64,000 nucleotides of DNA from Phormidesmis priestleyi Ana (GCA_001314865.1 LJZR01000007.1:62001-126000), one strand, 5' to 3'. Positions 54,102 to 63,460 are shown, counted from the first letter of the stretch. Notes: generated by a model from the sequence alone, not told the origin. Numbers and translations: made by a program.

Positions 54102-55238
54102 ATGACAGCCTCTCCTCCCTCCAAATCGTCAGATTCTTCCGTTCCTATGACCTTTTCTGCCCCTTTAGTGCCTGACCCCCAAGCGACGACGCCAGAAGCC
54201 ATTGAAACCCTCAAAATGCAGCTGCGCCGCAAAGAAGGCAGCTGGGTAGAGTGGGGCAAAGCCTGCAACACGCTACAGAAAACAGGCATGAAGCCTCAGG
54301 ACATATTTGAGGCGACTGGGTTTGAGCCCATTCAGCAAAATCAGCTAATCGCGGCCTCGCAGGTGTTTGACTCTATGGTAGAAGGGGGCGTGAGTGAGCA
54401 GGCCAAGGCTCATTACGAAACCCGAGGCAGTGACAGCCTTTATGAATTTAGAATTTTGCCTAAGGACATTCGGGCCGAGGCGGCAGACTTTGCTTATAGC
54501 AATAATCTAGATAGCGATCAGGTCAAAGATATTGTCAAAGGGTTGAGAGACTATTCCTACAGCGCAACGCCGCCCGCAGGTTTTGCGAAGACGATGGGAG
54601 ATGCGGCAGCTTACCACTACTGGCGACTGGCTCGGCAGCAGGGAGATTTGCAGGCGCGATCGCGTCTCATTGCCCAAAGTCTACGCTTTGTCACCAGCGA
54701 CAGCGCCCGCAGCCAAATTGAAAAGCTGCTGATCGACTTCTCCGTCGTCAAAGAAAAAAAAGCGCCCCGACTTCCCCTTTTTCGCCTAGAAAACGAAGCT
54801 GACTCGCCGGTCATTATGCCCGTGGCCGGGCAAATGCCCCTCCCAACAGACGACTACAAGACCGTTCCGGCTATAGAACCGACCGAGCCCTTCGGCATGG
54901 TGAAGTTTTCGGGCACGGGTGCATGGGTGCCGGTTCCTGGCTGGCAGGTTATTCTCAAAGCAGAAGATCCGATTGCGTTACTCGTGCTGTGTCGTGACCT
55001 GCCTAACGCGCCTGACAATATTTCTGCTACCGAACAGCTCATGGTGGTGGTTGATCGAGCCAAGCGAGAATGGAACGAGTTTGACTACTTTGTGGTCGAT
55101 GCTGACGGTCAGCTAGAAATTCGCTGGTTTGACGAAGCGCCCGCTATGCCCCTGTTAGGCGGTGTGGTGCTCATTATGCGACCCAAAAAAATATTCGACG
55201 AAAACTATACTCACGAACTCTGGCAGCTCGACGAGTAG
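54102..55238 (+). CDS. raf1: Rubisco accumulation factor 1
   Basis: The product has 378 residues, the usual length of cyanobacterial Raf1. An N-terminal alpha domain (EGSWVEWGKACNTLQKTGM, IFEATGFEPIQQNQLIVA-type) is followed by a helical stretch and a C-terminal beta domain (PGWQVILKAEDPIALLV, EIRWFDEAPAMPLLG). Raf1 is an assembly chaperone that holds RbcL dimers during Rubisco biogenesis in the cytoplasm. A later ATG at 54147 is a possible start. The rbc operon is not in the window. Confidence 0.95.
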   Translation: MTASPPSKSSDSSVPMTFSAPLVPDPQATTPEAIETLKMQLRRKEGSWVEWGKACNTLQKTGMKPQDIFEATGFEPIQQNQLIAASQVFDSMVEGGVSEQAKAHYETRGSDSLYEFRILPKDIRAEAADFAYSNNLDSDQVKDIVKGLRDYSYSATPPAGFAKTMGDAAAYHYWRLARQQGDLQARSRLIAQSLRFVTSDSARSQIEKLLIDFSVVKEKKAPRLPLFRLENEADSPVIMPVAGQMPLPTDDYKTVPAIEPTEPFGMVKFSGTGAWVPVPGWQVILKAEDPIALLVLCRDLPNAPDNISATEQLMVVVDRAKREWNEFDYFVVDADGQLEIRWFDEAPAMPLLGGVVLIMRPKKIFDENYTHELWQLDE

Positions 55239-55291
55239 TCATTGGTTGGCTCACCTAATAAAATAGATATATCTGCCTAGAGGAACGATCG

Positions 55292-55513
55292 ATGGCTATA
55301 GAGCGCCGCCTCGCGCGAGACATGTTCAACGAAAATGCAATCGTAGAACTCCGTCAGGTTTGTATGACGCCGAGCGGTTTCTTTCAACCCGGCAAGTATT
55401 TGGTGGGCCAGCTCCCAGACGCAGCTTTTGAAATGGGCCTTGTGGAAGCACTTCCCCCCGTCCGTGGCAAAAGCGAAGAAATTGCGCCCCCCACAGATTC
55501 ACAAGATTCCTAA
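55292..55513 (+). CDS. Conserved small protein upstream of recR, unknown function
   Basis: A 73-residue protein (MAIERRLARDMFNENAIVELRQVCM...) with predicted short helices and a mixed C-terminal tail rich in Pro and Asp. AGAGGAACGATCG precedes the start. It lies 53 bp after raf1 and 32 bp before recR in the same direction, so it is probably co-transcribed. I do not recognise a family. Confidence 0.6.
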   Translation: MAIERRLARDMFNENAIVELRQVCMTPSGFFQPGKYLVGQLPDAAFEMGLVEALPPVRGKSEEIAPPTDSQDS

Positions 55514-55545
55514 CCTTCTCCCCTTATTTATAAGGAGTCCCTACC

Positions 55546-56142
55546 ATCTACACCCGCCCCCTTGCCAAACTTATTGAAGAATTTCAGCGTCTTCCCGGTA
55601 TTGGCCCCAAGTCAGCTCAGCGGCTTGCCATGCACATGCTCAAGCGCCCCGAAGCAGAAGTGCGAGCCCTCGCGAATGCCTTAGTCGCTGCCAAGCAGCA
55701 GGTCGGCCAGTGCTCCCAGTGCTTTCATCTCTCTGCCGAGCCTGTCTGTGATATTTGTCGCTCCCAGGCCCGTGACCCTAACACCATTTGCGTGGTGGCC
55801 GAGTCACGAGACGTGATTGCGTTGGAAAAAACCCGTGAGTACAAGGGCAAGTACCATGTTTTAGGCGGCCTTATTTCACCGATGGATGGCATTGGCCCTG
55901 AGCAGCTCAACGTCGGTCAGCTCATCCATAGAGTGAATAAAGAAGGCACCAGCGAGGTGATTTTAGCCATTAGCCCGAGCATTGAAGGTGACACGACGAC
56001 CCTATATGTCGGCCAGCTTCTCAAGCCCTTTACCCGAGTCACTCGCATCGCCTTTGGCTTACCGATGGGCGGCGACCTAGAATATGCCGATGAAGTGACC
56101 CTTGCCAGAGCCCTTGAAGGGCGACGCGAGCTAGACAGCTAG
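55546..56142 (+). CDS. recR: Recombination protein RecR, ATC start inferred
   Basis: The product has 198 residues when read from ATC 55546 ([25 protein letters not shown]). An in-frame TAA lies 15 bp upstream with no ATG, GTG or TTG between, while AAGGAG (55532-55537) sits 8 nt before the ATC. The first ATG (55630) would remove the helix-hairpin-helix ([15 protein letters not shown]), essential for DNA binding. The zinc finger CSQC...CDIC and the Toprim domain ([28 protein letters not shown]) are complete. RecR acts with RecF/RecO in loading RecA. An 8-bp repeat CTAGACAG covers the stop codon. Confidence 0.93.
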   Translation: MYTRPLAKLIEEFQRLPGIGPKSAQRLAMHMLKRPEAEVRALANALVAAKQQVGQCSQCFHLSAEPVCDICRSQARDPNTICVVAESRDVIALEKTREYKGKYHVLGGLISPMDGIGPEQLNVGQLIHRVNKEGTSEVILAISPSIEGDTTTLYVGQLLKPFTRVTRIAFGLPMGGDLEYADEVTLARALEGRRELDS

Positions 56143-56154
56143 ACAGCTAGACGC
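56131..56154. repeat. 8-bp repeat x3 covering the recR stop codon
   Basis: CTAGACAG (56131), CTAGACAG (56139, contains the TAG stop) and CTAGACGC (56147) follow one another. Confidence 0.85.
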
Positions 56155-56206
56155 TTGAGCGGTCGTCAGGCATTTCATTGACGTAACCGCAGTGATATAA
56201 CCGAAT

Positions 56207-57427
56207 TTACATCACTGTACTGAGTGTTTTTGACTTAATCGCAAAGATTTTTTCAATCACTTCCTGCACGGCTTTATCAGGGGTAGAAGCGCCGGAGGTT
56301 ACGCCGATAGATATTTTGCCAGCGGGTAGCCAGTCCGGTGTGGTCACTAATGCCTGCTCATGCAAAGGCTTGTGCTCAATTTGATTGCCGGGGCCAATAC
56401 GAGTGGCGCTGTCGATATGAAAGGACGGCAGCTGGCGCTCAATGGCAATTTCTTGGAGATGAGTGGTGTTGGACGAGTTAAATCCGCCGATGACGACGAT
56501 GAGATCAATATCGGCATCGACTAGGCTGAACATAGCGTCCTGCCGTTCTTGAGTGGCGTCGCAGATGGTGTTAAAGCTGTGGAAGTGTTCGTTGAGGGCC
56601 AGCGGGCCGTACTTTTTCAGCAGGGTGCGCTCAAATAGCTTGCCAATGAGTTCGGTTTCCCCTTTGAGCATGGTGGTTTGGTTGGCGATGCCGACGGCCT
56701 GTAGATCTCGGTCGGGATCAAATCCTGCTGAATGGGCATTGGCAAACTTTTGTAAGAACTCGGCTTTGTCGCCGCCGTTCAAAATATAGTTGGCGACATA
56801 CTCGGCTTCGGTGAGGTTGAGCACAATGAGATAAGTCCCGGCAAAGGAGCTAGTGGCGACGGTTTCTTCGTGCTGATATTTGCCGTGGATAATAGAGGTG
56901 AATTCTCTTTTTTTATGCTTTTCGACGGTGTTCCAAACCTTAGAAACCCATGGGCAGGTGGTATCGACGATGGTGCAGCCTTTGTCATGTAGTAGCTTCA
57001 TTTCTTGCACGCTGGCCCCAAAGGCAGGCAAAATCACGACGTCACCTTCGCCGACGCCAGAGAAGTCTTTTTCACCGTCAATGAGTTCAATGAACTGAAC
57101 GTTCATGACTTTGAGCTGATGGTTGACTTCGGGATTATGGATGATTTCGTTGGTGATCCAGATGCGCTGGTTAGGAAAGTGCGATCGCGCTTCATAGGCC
57201 ATTGCGATCGCCCGCTCTACTCCCCAACAAAAGCCAAAAGACTCAGCTAAATGAATGGTGACATCGCCATTGACTAGTTGGTTGTTATGAGTACGAATGG
57301 TTTGAATCAGGTCGCTTTCGTACTCCACCTTCATTTGGCCAGCGACATCGTCCTTTTGGCCAAAGCCCTGATTACGATAGTAGTTTTCAGAGTGGTTGAG
57401 CGCACGCTTAAAGGCTTTAGTATCCAT
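56207..57427 (-). CDS. ispH: 4-hydroxy-3-methylbut-2-enyl diphosphate reductase
   Basis: IspH is the last enzyme of the MEP pathway and makes IPP and DMAPP using a [4Fe-4S] cluster. The start was placed at ATG 57427 ([18 protein letters not shown]), giving 406 residues; the longer cyanobacterial/plant form has this N-terminal extension. The three cluster cysteines are in [23 protein letters not shown] and [11 protein letters not shown], with the conserved HGKYQHEE histidine. It is the second MEP gene of the window. Confidence 0.97.
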   Translation of the reverse strand: MDTKAFKRALNHSENYYRNQGFGQKDDVAGQMKVEYESDLIQTIRTHNNQLVNGDVTIHLAESFGFCWGVERAIAMAYEARSHFPNQRIWITNEIIHNPEVNHQLKVMNVQFIELIDGEKDFSGVGEGDVVILPAFGASVQEMKLLHDKGCTIVDTTCPWVSKVWNTVEKHKKREFTSIIHGKYQHEETVATSSFAGTYLIVLNLTEAEYVANYILNGGDKAEFLQKFANAHSAGFDPDRDLQAVGIANQTTMLKGETELIGKLFERTLLKKYGPLALNEHFHSFNTICDATQERQDAMFSLVDADIDLIVVIGGFNSSNTTHLQEIAIERQLPSFHIDSATRIGPGNQIEHKPLHEQALVTTPDWLPAGKISIGVTSGASTPDKAVQEVIEKIFAIKSKTLSTVM

Positions 57428-57542
57428 GGAAGTCCGGGGCAAGTTCAGGCCAAATTTCTATCTCATCTAAGTCTACTGTAGGGGCGGCAGCCTGACTGCG
57501 CCCGCTAAATCGCGAAGATGATTGCGAAGATTTAAAGAAACG

Positions 57543-58439
57543 TTACTGCAACTCTAGCTGCGCATAGAGGGCGATCGCGCTACGCCACACCAAATACCCT
57601 TCCCGGTTAAGATGCAGGCCATCGGTTGTGAGGTCGGGGCGTAGCTTGCCCTCACCTGTGACAAAAATGGGATATAGGTCTAGGTAGTAAATGTTGCTTT
57701 CTTTGGCGATTTTTTTCAGGCTATTGTTCATCGCAACGATGCGATCGCTCGGTAGGGCTAATAGCTTGTCACGGCTCTCCCAGGTAGAATTTTCGCCACC
57801 ATGCGGCAAAATTGACTGCACTACAATTTGCGTATTGGGGTGCTTGGCTTTGAGCTGTCGGACAATTTCTTTGTAATTGTCAATAATTTCTTCATCGCGC
57901 TCTCCCCATATCAGGTCATTGATGCCAATCATTACAAAAATGGCTTCAATGTTGTTTTTTTCAATCAGCTGCAGACGGTTCAGCAGGCCCTTTGTTCTCT
58001 CTCCAGAAATGCTCTGATTGATCCAAACTCGTCGCCCCGGCATGAGCTCACCCGGAAACCATAGGCTCAGCGAGTCGCCTAGTAGCACAGTGAGGTGAGC
58101 CGGATTTTTGGCAGACATGACGCGGGCGCGCTCGCCCAAATACTCAACGTGATCTTCGTAGGTGAGCTTGCGATCGCTTACAGGTTGGGGCAGCGGTATC
58201 ACGCTATCACTGATGGTTGCATCTGTCGTAGTGGTTCCTAGCTTCACTGACAGGCTATTGTTCCGCTGGCTTGCAGACTGGCTTGCAGACTGGCTTGCAG
58301 ACTGGCTTGCAGACATCTCTGAAGCAGCTGGCTCTGCCTGATTCACCGCAAGCAGGCTAACAAATAGGAGCCCGTTCATCAAAAGTGAGAGCGCTGCCCA
58401 GCTGGGAATTTTTGTGAACCAGTTAACCACGGCGGCCAT
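57543..58439 (-). CDS. SGNH/GDSL-family hydrolase with N-terminal anchor
   Basis: The product has 298 residues. A single N-terminal hydrophobic span (WAALSLLMNGLLFVSLLAV) is followed by an ASQSASQS repeat (12-bp DNA units near 58266-58315) and a linker. The SGNH core has block I VLLGDSLSLWFPG, block III MIGINDLIWG and block V TTDGLHLNREGY (catalytic Ser, Asn, Asp and His). Such enzymes deacetylate or cleave esters on cell-wall or surface glycans, so an extracytoplasmic role is likely. The specific substrate is unknown. Confidence 0.86.
   Translation of the reverse strand: MAAVVNWFTKIPSWAALSLLMNGLLFVSLLAVNQAEPAASEMSASQSASQSASQSASQRNNSLSVKLGTTTTDATISDSVIPLPQPVSDRKLTYEDHVEYLGERARVMSAKNPAHLTVLLGDSLSLWFPGELMPGRRVWINQSISGERTKGLLNRLQLIEKNNIEAIFVMIGINDLIWGERDEEIIDNYKEIVRQLKAKHPNTQIVVQSILPHGGENSTWESRDKLLALPSDRIVAMNNSLKKIAKESNIYYLDLYPIFVTGEGKLRPDLTTDGLHLNREGYLVWRSAIALYAQLELQ
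58266..58315. repeat. 12-bp in-frame tandem repeat (ASQS)
   Basis: GCTTGCAGACTG-type units on the plus strand encode repeated Ser-Ala-Ser-Gln residues between the membrane anchor and the hydrolase domain. Confidence 0.85.
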
Positions 58440-59102
58440 TAAAGGGTGGGGGATTGCGGTAGGTGTTTAGGTTTAGATGTTTTAGAGGGGGATACATGGC
58501 AGATTTTAATCTCATTCTGAACGCCCTGACTAGGCTTGATCGTGACTTTCTGCAAAGTTTCAGTACGGATTGAGCTGGTCTGGCATCACAGGACACATGG
58601 CCTGCTTTATTCGTTAACTAAAGAAAACATTAAAGCTGTTTGGCCAACCCAAACGCTCAAAAAAGCTTGTCATCAAACCAGCGCAATATGCCCAAAGCTC
58701 ACCCTATCGGGCAGACAACCCAGTTTCATGAATACTCCGCGAACTGAACCTCTTGTAAACTGAACCCTTTGTGAACTGATGCGCTCTCGGTGAACGATAT
58801 CGCGCTGGTCACTTGGCTGGAAGACAGCAACATAGCTGAACCCCTTACAAAACAGCAGATCGAGTGATTCGCAGCACACAAATAAATCCTTGTATAGACC
58901 TTCAGCCGCTTGTATTAGGAACAAATTGTAGAAATCAAGATTCATTTGTGGGATATCAGTATATTTTCGCAAGCAGGATGTGATTAAAGCCATGAAACAA
59001 GACGAAGAGTCATTAAAAGCAAAAAAAACATCCATGTTCGCAACTGAAAGGCTGTTTAGCCTGCTGTTTAGCTTTTTTTCAATCTTTTAGGAACGACTTA
59101 CC
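58440..59102. other. 663-bp non-coding region
   Basis: This region holds the divergent promoters of the hydrolase and methyltransferase genes. Short repeats occur at 58741-58778 (AACTGAACC(T/C)...GTAAACTGAACC, GTGAACTGA) and CTGTTTAGC direct repeats at 59050-59072. The minus-strand frame at 58673-59035 (120 residues, Phe/Cys/Leu-rich, no family) was not accepted as a gene. Confidence 0.65.
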
Positions 59103-59828
59103 GTGAAGTTGCCTGCTTTTTTAGAAAAAATTTCGTGGGATCAAATTATTACCCCAGCGATGGCCAGCTTTCGTAAGCGACGTTTGGCTGCACTGGTGGC
59201 TGCCTACCCTAATATCAGTGAGTACAGTGTGCTGGATGTCGGTGGGCGTCCAGGCATCTGGAATTTGCTCAAGGCCCATTATGGAATTGTGCCAAAGCGT
59301 TTGGTTTTGCTCAATTTAGCTGAAGATGTGGAATGTTTTGAGTCTGGTGATGGCGGTGTTTGCGATGGCGGTAGCGATCCCAACTCGGTGGCTTACGAAG
59401 CGGTTGTCGGTGACGGTTGCAATATCCCGTTTGCTGATCAAAGCTTTGATCTGACTTTTTCTAATTCGGTGATTGAGCATGTGGGCAGTGAGGCTAACAT
59501 GCTCAAGTTTGCGCAGGAATGTCGGCGAGTGGGCAGGCATATTTATATTCAAACGCCCAACCATTGGTTTCCCATGGAGCCTCATTTTGTGACGCTGTGT
59601 ATTCATTGGCTGCCGCGATCGCTCTACCGTAAACTCGCCTTTTTGTCGCTCAACTACGCCCTGTTCTCTTGGCGGTCTGATTCACTCAAGCGGATCTTTT
59701 ATGAGGAGTTTGACAGCATTCGGCTGCTGAGGCGATCGCAGCTTCAGCAGCTTTTCCCTGACCAGCCAATTGGTACAGAGCGGGTGCTGGGATTAACAAA
59801 GTCCTTCGTAGTATTGGACAACGGGTAG
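59103..59828 (+). CDS. Class I SAM-dependent methyltransferase
   Basis: The product has 241 residues (GTG start, with AGGA upstream). The SAM-binding motif I is VLDVGGRPGIWNLL, and the acidic strand-4 and post-motif regions are DLTFSNSVIEHVG and VGRHIYIQTPNHWFPMEPH. The fold is that of family 11/25 methyltransferases, which act on small molecules or lipids. Substrate unknown. It converges on ychF with only 9 bp between them. Confidence 0.82.
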   Translation: MKLPAFLEKISWDQIITPAMASFRKRRLAALVAAYPNISEYSVLDVGGRPGIWNLLKAHYGIVPKRLVLLNLAEDVECFESGDGGVCDGGSDPNSVAYEAVVGDGCNIPFADQSFDLTFSNSVIEHVGSEANMLKFAQECRRVGRHIYIQTPNHWFPMEPHFVTLCIHWLPRSLYRKLAFLSLNYALFSWRSDSLKRIFYEEFDSIRLLRRSQLQQLFPDQPIGTERVLGLTKSFVVLDNG

Positions 59829-59837
59829 TTGAACTGA

Positions 59838-60929
59838 CTACACGTTGAATCTAAAGAGCATGACATCGCCCTCTTGTACGGTGTATTCCTTGCCTTCACT
59901 GCGTACAAGTCCTTTTTCCTTGGCTGCGGCCATAGAGCCAGACCTGACCAAGTCCTCATAGCCCACCGTTTCAGCGCGAATAAAGCCCCGTTCAAAATCG
60001 GTATGGATCACACCTGCTGCTTGCGGTGCGACCATGCCTGTTTTAATCGTCCAGGCTCTGGTTTCTTGCGGGCCTGTGGTGAAGTAGGTGCGCAGTCCTA
60101 GCAGCTCGTAGGTTGCCCGAATTAAAGACTGCAAGCCGCCTTCTTCAACGCCTAGCGCCTCCAAAAAGTCTGCGCGTTCATCTTCTGGAATTTCCAGCAG
60201 CTCTGCTTCTACCTGTGCTGAAACCACCACCACCTGAGCGTCTTCACTAGCGGTATGGTTGCGCACGTCTTCCACCCACTGATTACCCTCAGCTAAGTCA
60301 TCTTCAGAGACGTTGGCTGCGTAAATGACCGGCTTGCGCGTCAACAGGCCAAGCGGCTTAATTAGCAGCGCTTCGTCTTCATCTAGCTCAATGGTGCGGG
60401 CGGCTTTGCCTTCATCCAGAACGATCTGAAGTTTTTCGAGCACTTCGAGTTCTGCCTGCGCCTCTTTGTTATTGCGGGCCTGCTTCCGAATCCGATCCAT
60501 CCGTTTTTCAATTTGAGATAGATCCGAGAGGACAAGCTCTAGGTTAATGACCTCAATATCGCGTAGCGGGTCAATAGATCCTGAGACATGAATAATGTCG
60601 TCGTTTTCAAAGCAGCGCACCACGTGAATAATGGCGTCTACCTCACGAATGTTGGCCAAAAACTGATTGCCTAAGCCCTCGCCTTGGCTAGCCCCTTTGA
60701 CCAGTCCTGCAATGTCAACAAATTCTACTCTGGCTGGCACAATTTCTTTGGAGCTAGAAATCTCTGCCAAGGTTTGTAAGCGACTATCAGGCACTGCCAC
60801 AATGCCAACGTTTGGCTCAATGGTACAAAAGGGAAAATTTGCGGCCTGAGCCTTCGCGTTTGCGACCACCGCATTAAATAGCGTCGATTTCCCGACATTG
60901 GGCAATCCAACAATTCCGGCTCTGAGCAT
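59838..60929 (-). CDS. ychF: Redox-regulated ATPase YchF (Obg family)
   Basis: The start was placed at ATG 60929 (MLRAGIVGLPNVGKST), giving 363 residues; the upstream in-frame ATG adds 17 non-conserved residues. P-loop GLPNVGKSTLFNA (8-20), G2-like FCTIEPNVG, G3 DIAGLVKGASQGEGLGNQFL and the C-terminal TGS domain (YTVQEGDVMLFRFNV at the end) are all present. YchF binds ATP rather than GTP and associates with ribosomes. It is a conserved housekeeping gene. Confidence 0.96.
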   Translation of the reverse strand: MLRAGIVGLPNVGKSTLFNAVVANAKAQAANFPFCTIEPNVGIVAVPDSRLQTLAEISSSKEIVPARVEFVDIAGLVKGASQGEGLGNQFLANIREVDAIIHVVRCFENDDIIHVSGSIDPLRDIEVINLELVLSDLSQIEKRMDRIRKQARNNKEAQAELEVLEKLQIVLDEGKAARTIELDEDEALLIKPLGLLTRKPVIYAANVSEDDLAEGNQWVEDVRNHTASEDAQVVVVSAQVEAELLEIPEDERADFLEALGVEEGGLQSLIRATYELLGLRTYFTTGPQETRAWTIKTGMVAPQAAGVIHTDFERGFIRAETVGYEDLVRSGSMAAAKEKGLVRSEGKEYTVQEGDVMLFRFNV

Positions 60930-61094
60930 GGGGATAGGTAGCGTTGATAGGTTAGTGCTTAGTTTAGCTATCTCCAGCATAAAGCGAAGCGGCAGATATT
61001 TTCCTACCGCTTTGGCTAGGTTGGCGATTCGCCATCACCTGCTGGTATGCTTTGGCTACTTATCTACACGCTGCTCGCAAAAACAGCCCAGCTC

Positions 61095-61724
61095 ATGGCC
61101 AGTCAACCCATGCCCTCTCACCGTCTTGTTAGGTCTATCCCCAGGTTTATACTGGTTAGGCTTATGCCCAGGTCTATATTATGTGTGCTGTTAGCAGTTA
61201 GCCTGGGCGGCTGTTCGCTATGGCGCGATCGCGTCTCTAATAATCGCACAGTCGTAGAAGATGCCACGATAGACGCCGCCTCAGATCTAACGAACAGTGA
61301 CACTCAGGTTAGAATCACGGTGCCTCAAGGTTGGCGTATTGTGCGAAATAACAGCAGAGGCAGCAGCGATATCTACGCCACCTACGAGCCTCAAGAACTG
61401 TATGTTTCTGTGCTTTCTGAGAGCAATCCGGTGCTGGATCAGTTTGATATAGAAGACAATGCAGAACAGTATCGATGGCTGATTGAGCAGGAGCTAGATC
61501 GGTTTGAGGGTGAAACGCGCACCAACCTAACAGCCCTAGCGGGTAACCCGGCTGTGCAATATGAACTCAGAGGGGTTGTAGATGGCGTGCCTGTGGTGTA
61601 TTTGCACACAACGGTACAGGGGCGCGATCGCTACTACCAGGTGGTTGGTTGGACGACAGAATCTAGCTACCAAGCCAATCAAAACACCCTAAAAGCGATT
61701 ATTAACAGCTTCCGAGGCGTTTAA
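61095..61724 (+). CDS. Lipoprotein with PsbP-like domain
   Basis: The start is uncertain; ATG 61095 is used here, and ATG 61164 or an upstream one is also possible. The hydrophobic segment ILCVLLAVSLGGCSLW ends in a clear lipobox LGGC, so the mature protein should be membrane-anchored. The ~150-residue domain begins ITVPQGWRIVRNNSRG and ends YQANQNTLKAIINSF, with the strand pattern of PsbP/Mog1-like folds. A role near the photosystem is possible, but sequence similarity to CyanoP is weak by eye. Confidence 0.65.
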   Translation: MASQPMPSHRLVRSIPRFILVRLMPRSILCVLLAVSLGGCSLWRDRVSNNRTVVEDATIDAASDLTNSDTQVRITVPQGWRIVRNNSRGSSDIYATYEPQELYVSVLSESNPVLDQFDIEDNAEQYRWLIEQELDRFEGETRTNLTALAGNPAVQYELRGVVDGVPVVYLHTTVQGRDRYYQVVGWTTESSYQANQNTLKAIINSFRGV

Positions 61725-61817
61725 CTCGGCTGTGTACGCTTGGGTCGCGCAATCAATTCAGAACTGCTGTGTATTTTCAGCCCACTTGCATTCCTTAAAA
61801 ATAGAACCTCAAGATTT

Positions 61818-62486
61818 ATGTTGGCTACTTTCTTTCAACGACTCGCTTCGACACTTCAAACGTTCACTGGTCGAGTTGTCGGGAGCTTTCTCTTCCCGTT
61901 CCGCTTGCTGTTCCGCTTGCCATTCCGCTTGCCATTCCGCCTGCCGATGAGTCTGCTACTGATCGGATTGTTGACAATTGCGAGCCTTGGCCTTGGCAGT
62001 GCGCCAGCTCTAGCTGGGCTTGACGATGACAACTACGACGGTAATATCTTTGCTTTGTATGCAGGCAACGGATCTATTGTGCCGCCTAAGTTTTCACTGG
62101 CTCAGTCGCTCAAGCAGGACAAACCCACCCTTCTCGTTTTTTATGTCGATGACAGTCGCGACAGCAAGCGGTTTTCCTCTGTGATTTCTCAGCTGCAAGC
62201 GCCCTATGGCCGAGTTGCTAATTTTGTTGCCGTTGCTGCCGACTCTTTCCCTGTTAAAGATCACTACGAACCCACAGAGCCCGGATATTACTTTAAAGGT
62301 GCTGTTCCTCAAACGGTGCTGTTTGACCGTGAGCACAGCGTGATTCTAAATGAGGTCGGCCAGGTTCCTTACGAAAAGCTAGATGATAAAATGCGCGAAA
62401 TTTTTGACCTGCTGCCTCGTACAGAGTCTGTAGAGCTGCGCCGTCGCCCTATTAACGAAGTCAGCGGTGAGCTTGTCGCTGAATAG
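61818..62486 (+). CDS. Thioredoxin-fold thylakoid protein (photosystem I accumulation factor-like)
   Basis: The product has 222 residues from ATG 61818; a TTG further upstream is possible. The N-terminus contains a repeat FRLPFRLPFRLP (15-bp DNA units) before the membrane-targeting segment LLLIGLLTIASLGLGSAPALA. The lumenal/periplasmic domain shows a thioredoxin-like pattern (DKPTLLVFYVDDSRDSKRF, then QTVLFDREHSV) without a CxxC motif. The pattern resembles the family annotated as a thylakoid photosystem I accumulation factor. Assignment is by recall and moderate. Confidence 0.7.
   Translation: MLATFFQRLASTLQTFTGRVVGSFLFPFRLLFRLPFRLPFRLPMSLLLIGLLTIASLGLGSAPALAGLDDDNYDGNIFALYAGNGSIVPPKFSLAQSLKQDKPTLLVFYVDDSRDSKRFSSVISQLQAPYGRVANFVAVAADSFPVKDHYEPTEPGYYFKGAVPQTVLFDREHSVILNEVGQVPYEKLDDKMREIFDLLPRTESVELRRRPINEVSGELVAE
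61896..61945. repeat. 15-bp in-frame repeat (FRLP) in the signal region
   Basis: TTCCGCTTGCCA-type units encode repeated Phe-Arg-Leu-Pro directly before the hydrophobic targeting segment. Confidence 0.8.
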
Positions 62487-62491
62487 TGACG

Positions 62492-62519
62492 CCTGGCCTT
62501 AAAAACCTGGCCTTAAAAA
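62492..62519. repeat. 14-bp repeat x2 covering the DUF423 stop codon
   Basis: CCTGGCCTTAAAAA (62492-62505 and 62506-62519) on the plus strand. The stop codon of the minus-strand DUF423 gene (TTA, 62513-62515) lies in the second copy, so the first copy carries a duplicate. Confidence 0.85.
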
Positions 62520-62887
62520 ATAGAGCGGCTTGTCCAGGCCAGCAAACACCAGCCCATGATGAAGGCAACGCCGCCCAGCGGGGTAACAGGGCCGAGCGCT
62601 TTGATATTGCCCAGGCTCAAACCATATAAGCTGCCCGAAAAAAGCACGACGCCTGCAACGAAGCTCCAGCCCACAGCGACTAGGTTTTTTGCGTTAGGAT
62701 ACTGCGCAATTAGCGCTGCGACAACTAATAGTGCGATCGCATGATACATCTGGTAGCGAACCCCAGTTTCAAAGCTATTTAAGGCGGTTTCGGTGAGCCG
62801 ACCTTTGAGCGCATGTGCGCCAAACGCGCCGCCCGCGACAGATAGTGCGCCCAATAGGGACGCGATCGCAAAAAATAACCGAGCCAT
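62513..62887 (-). CDS. DUF423 family membrane protein
   Basis: The product has 124 residues (ATG 62887; a TTG two codons upstream is possible). Four hydrophobic spans carry the family pattern GAFGAHALKG and YQMYHAIALL, ending GPVTPLGGVAFIMGW. DUF423 proteins are small membrane proteins of unknown function, found in most bacteria. The gene begins 8 bp after the stop of the upstream minus-strand gene, so the two are likely co-transcribed. Confidence 0.85.
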   Translation of the reverse strand: MARLFFAIASLLGALSVAGGAFGAHALKGRLTETALNSFETGVRYQMYHAIALLVVAALIAQYPNAKNLVAVGWSFVAGVVLFSGSLYGLSLGNIKALGPVTPLGGVAFIMGWCLLAWTSRSIF

Positions 62888-62895
62888 CAGCAACG

Positions 62896-63363
62896 CTAAA
62901 CCTCTTCAAATGGGTTAAACCTATCTAGCTGCGCCAGGTTAGCAGCTGACACATTAAAGCAGTACACCATCACACCCGTCTCATCAATTTGATAGTCAGC
63001 ATCGAGCGGGCCTGCCCAGCCATCTAAAAAGTCTTGAGCAGCCTCTACCGAAATTTCAGCTAGCATTGCAAGCTGAAGCGCATTTATCCTGCCGTGATTG
63101 GCTCGCACGGCCTTGTAAAAAAGCTGCTGTAGCCGTCTGGACTGAATGAGCTGGCGATCGCGTCGCATTGCCATGAGCATCCAAGCTGATCCGGCTGTAC
63201 TCGGAATGCCCAGCAGTAAGCCAGCTGTAATCGTCTCGCGCTTCCCCAGCCGGTTAGGGTTTTGATCAAGCGCGGTTTCTACCGCTCGACCCAGACATAA
63301 AAAGCCCAGCACTAAGCCCAGGCTAGGCAGGCCAATGCCAATAATGCGCTTAATAGAGTTCAT
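62896..63363 (-). CDS. Conserved membrane protein, unknown function
   Basis: The product has 155 residues. Two hydrophobic spans (IGIGLPSLGLVLGFLCLG and ITAGLLLGIPSTAGSAWML) are followed by a ~90-residue soluble domain (INALQLAMLAEISVEAAQDFLDGWAG) resembling a winged-helix pattern, with a DADYQIDETGVMVYCF strand pair. It is the first gene of a short two-gene run with DUF423. I do not recognise the family. Confidence 0.65.
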   Translation of the reverse strand: MNSIKRIIGIGLPSLGLVLGFLCLGRAVETALDQNPNRLGKRETITAGLLLGIPSTAGSAWMLMAMRRDRQLIQSRRLQQLFYKAVRANHGRINALQLAMLAEISVEAAQDFLDGWAGPLDADYQIDETGVMVYCFNVSAANLAQLDRFNPFEEV

Positions 63364-63379
63364 GTAGATGCGTTGAGAT

Positions 63380-63460
63380 GCGTTTTAGCGCTGTATCCGA
63401 CAGCCGAGTTCCGGCAGACGAGTTCCGACAGACGAGTGATGGCAGACGAGTTCCGACGGA
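63380..63460. repeat. 15-bp repeat (GACGAGTTCCGACAG type)
   Basis: About four diverged units with the core GACGAGTTCCG lie between the membrane protein gene and chlM. Confidence 0.7.

Noticed and set aside
58673-59035. 120-residue minus-strand frame
   Set aside because: Phe/Cys/Leu-rich, no ribosome-binding site seen and no recognisable family; uncertain but not supportable.
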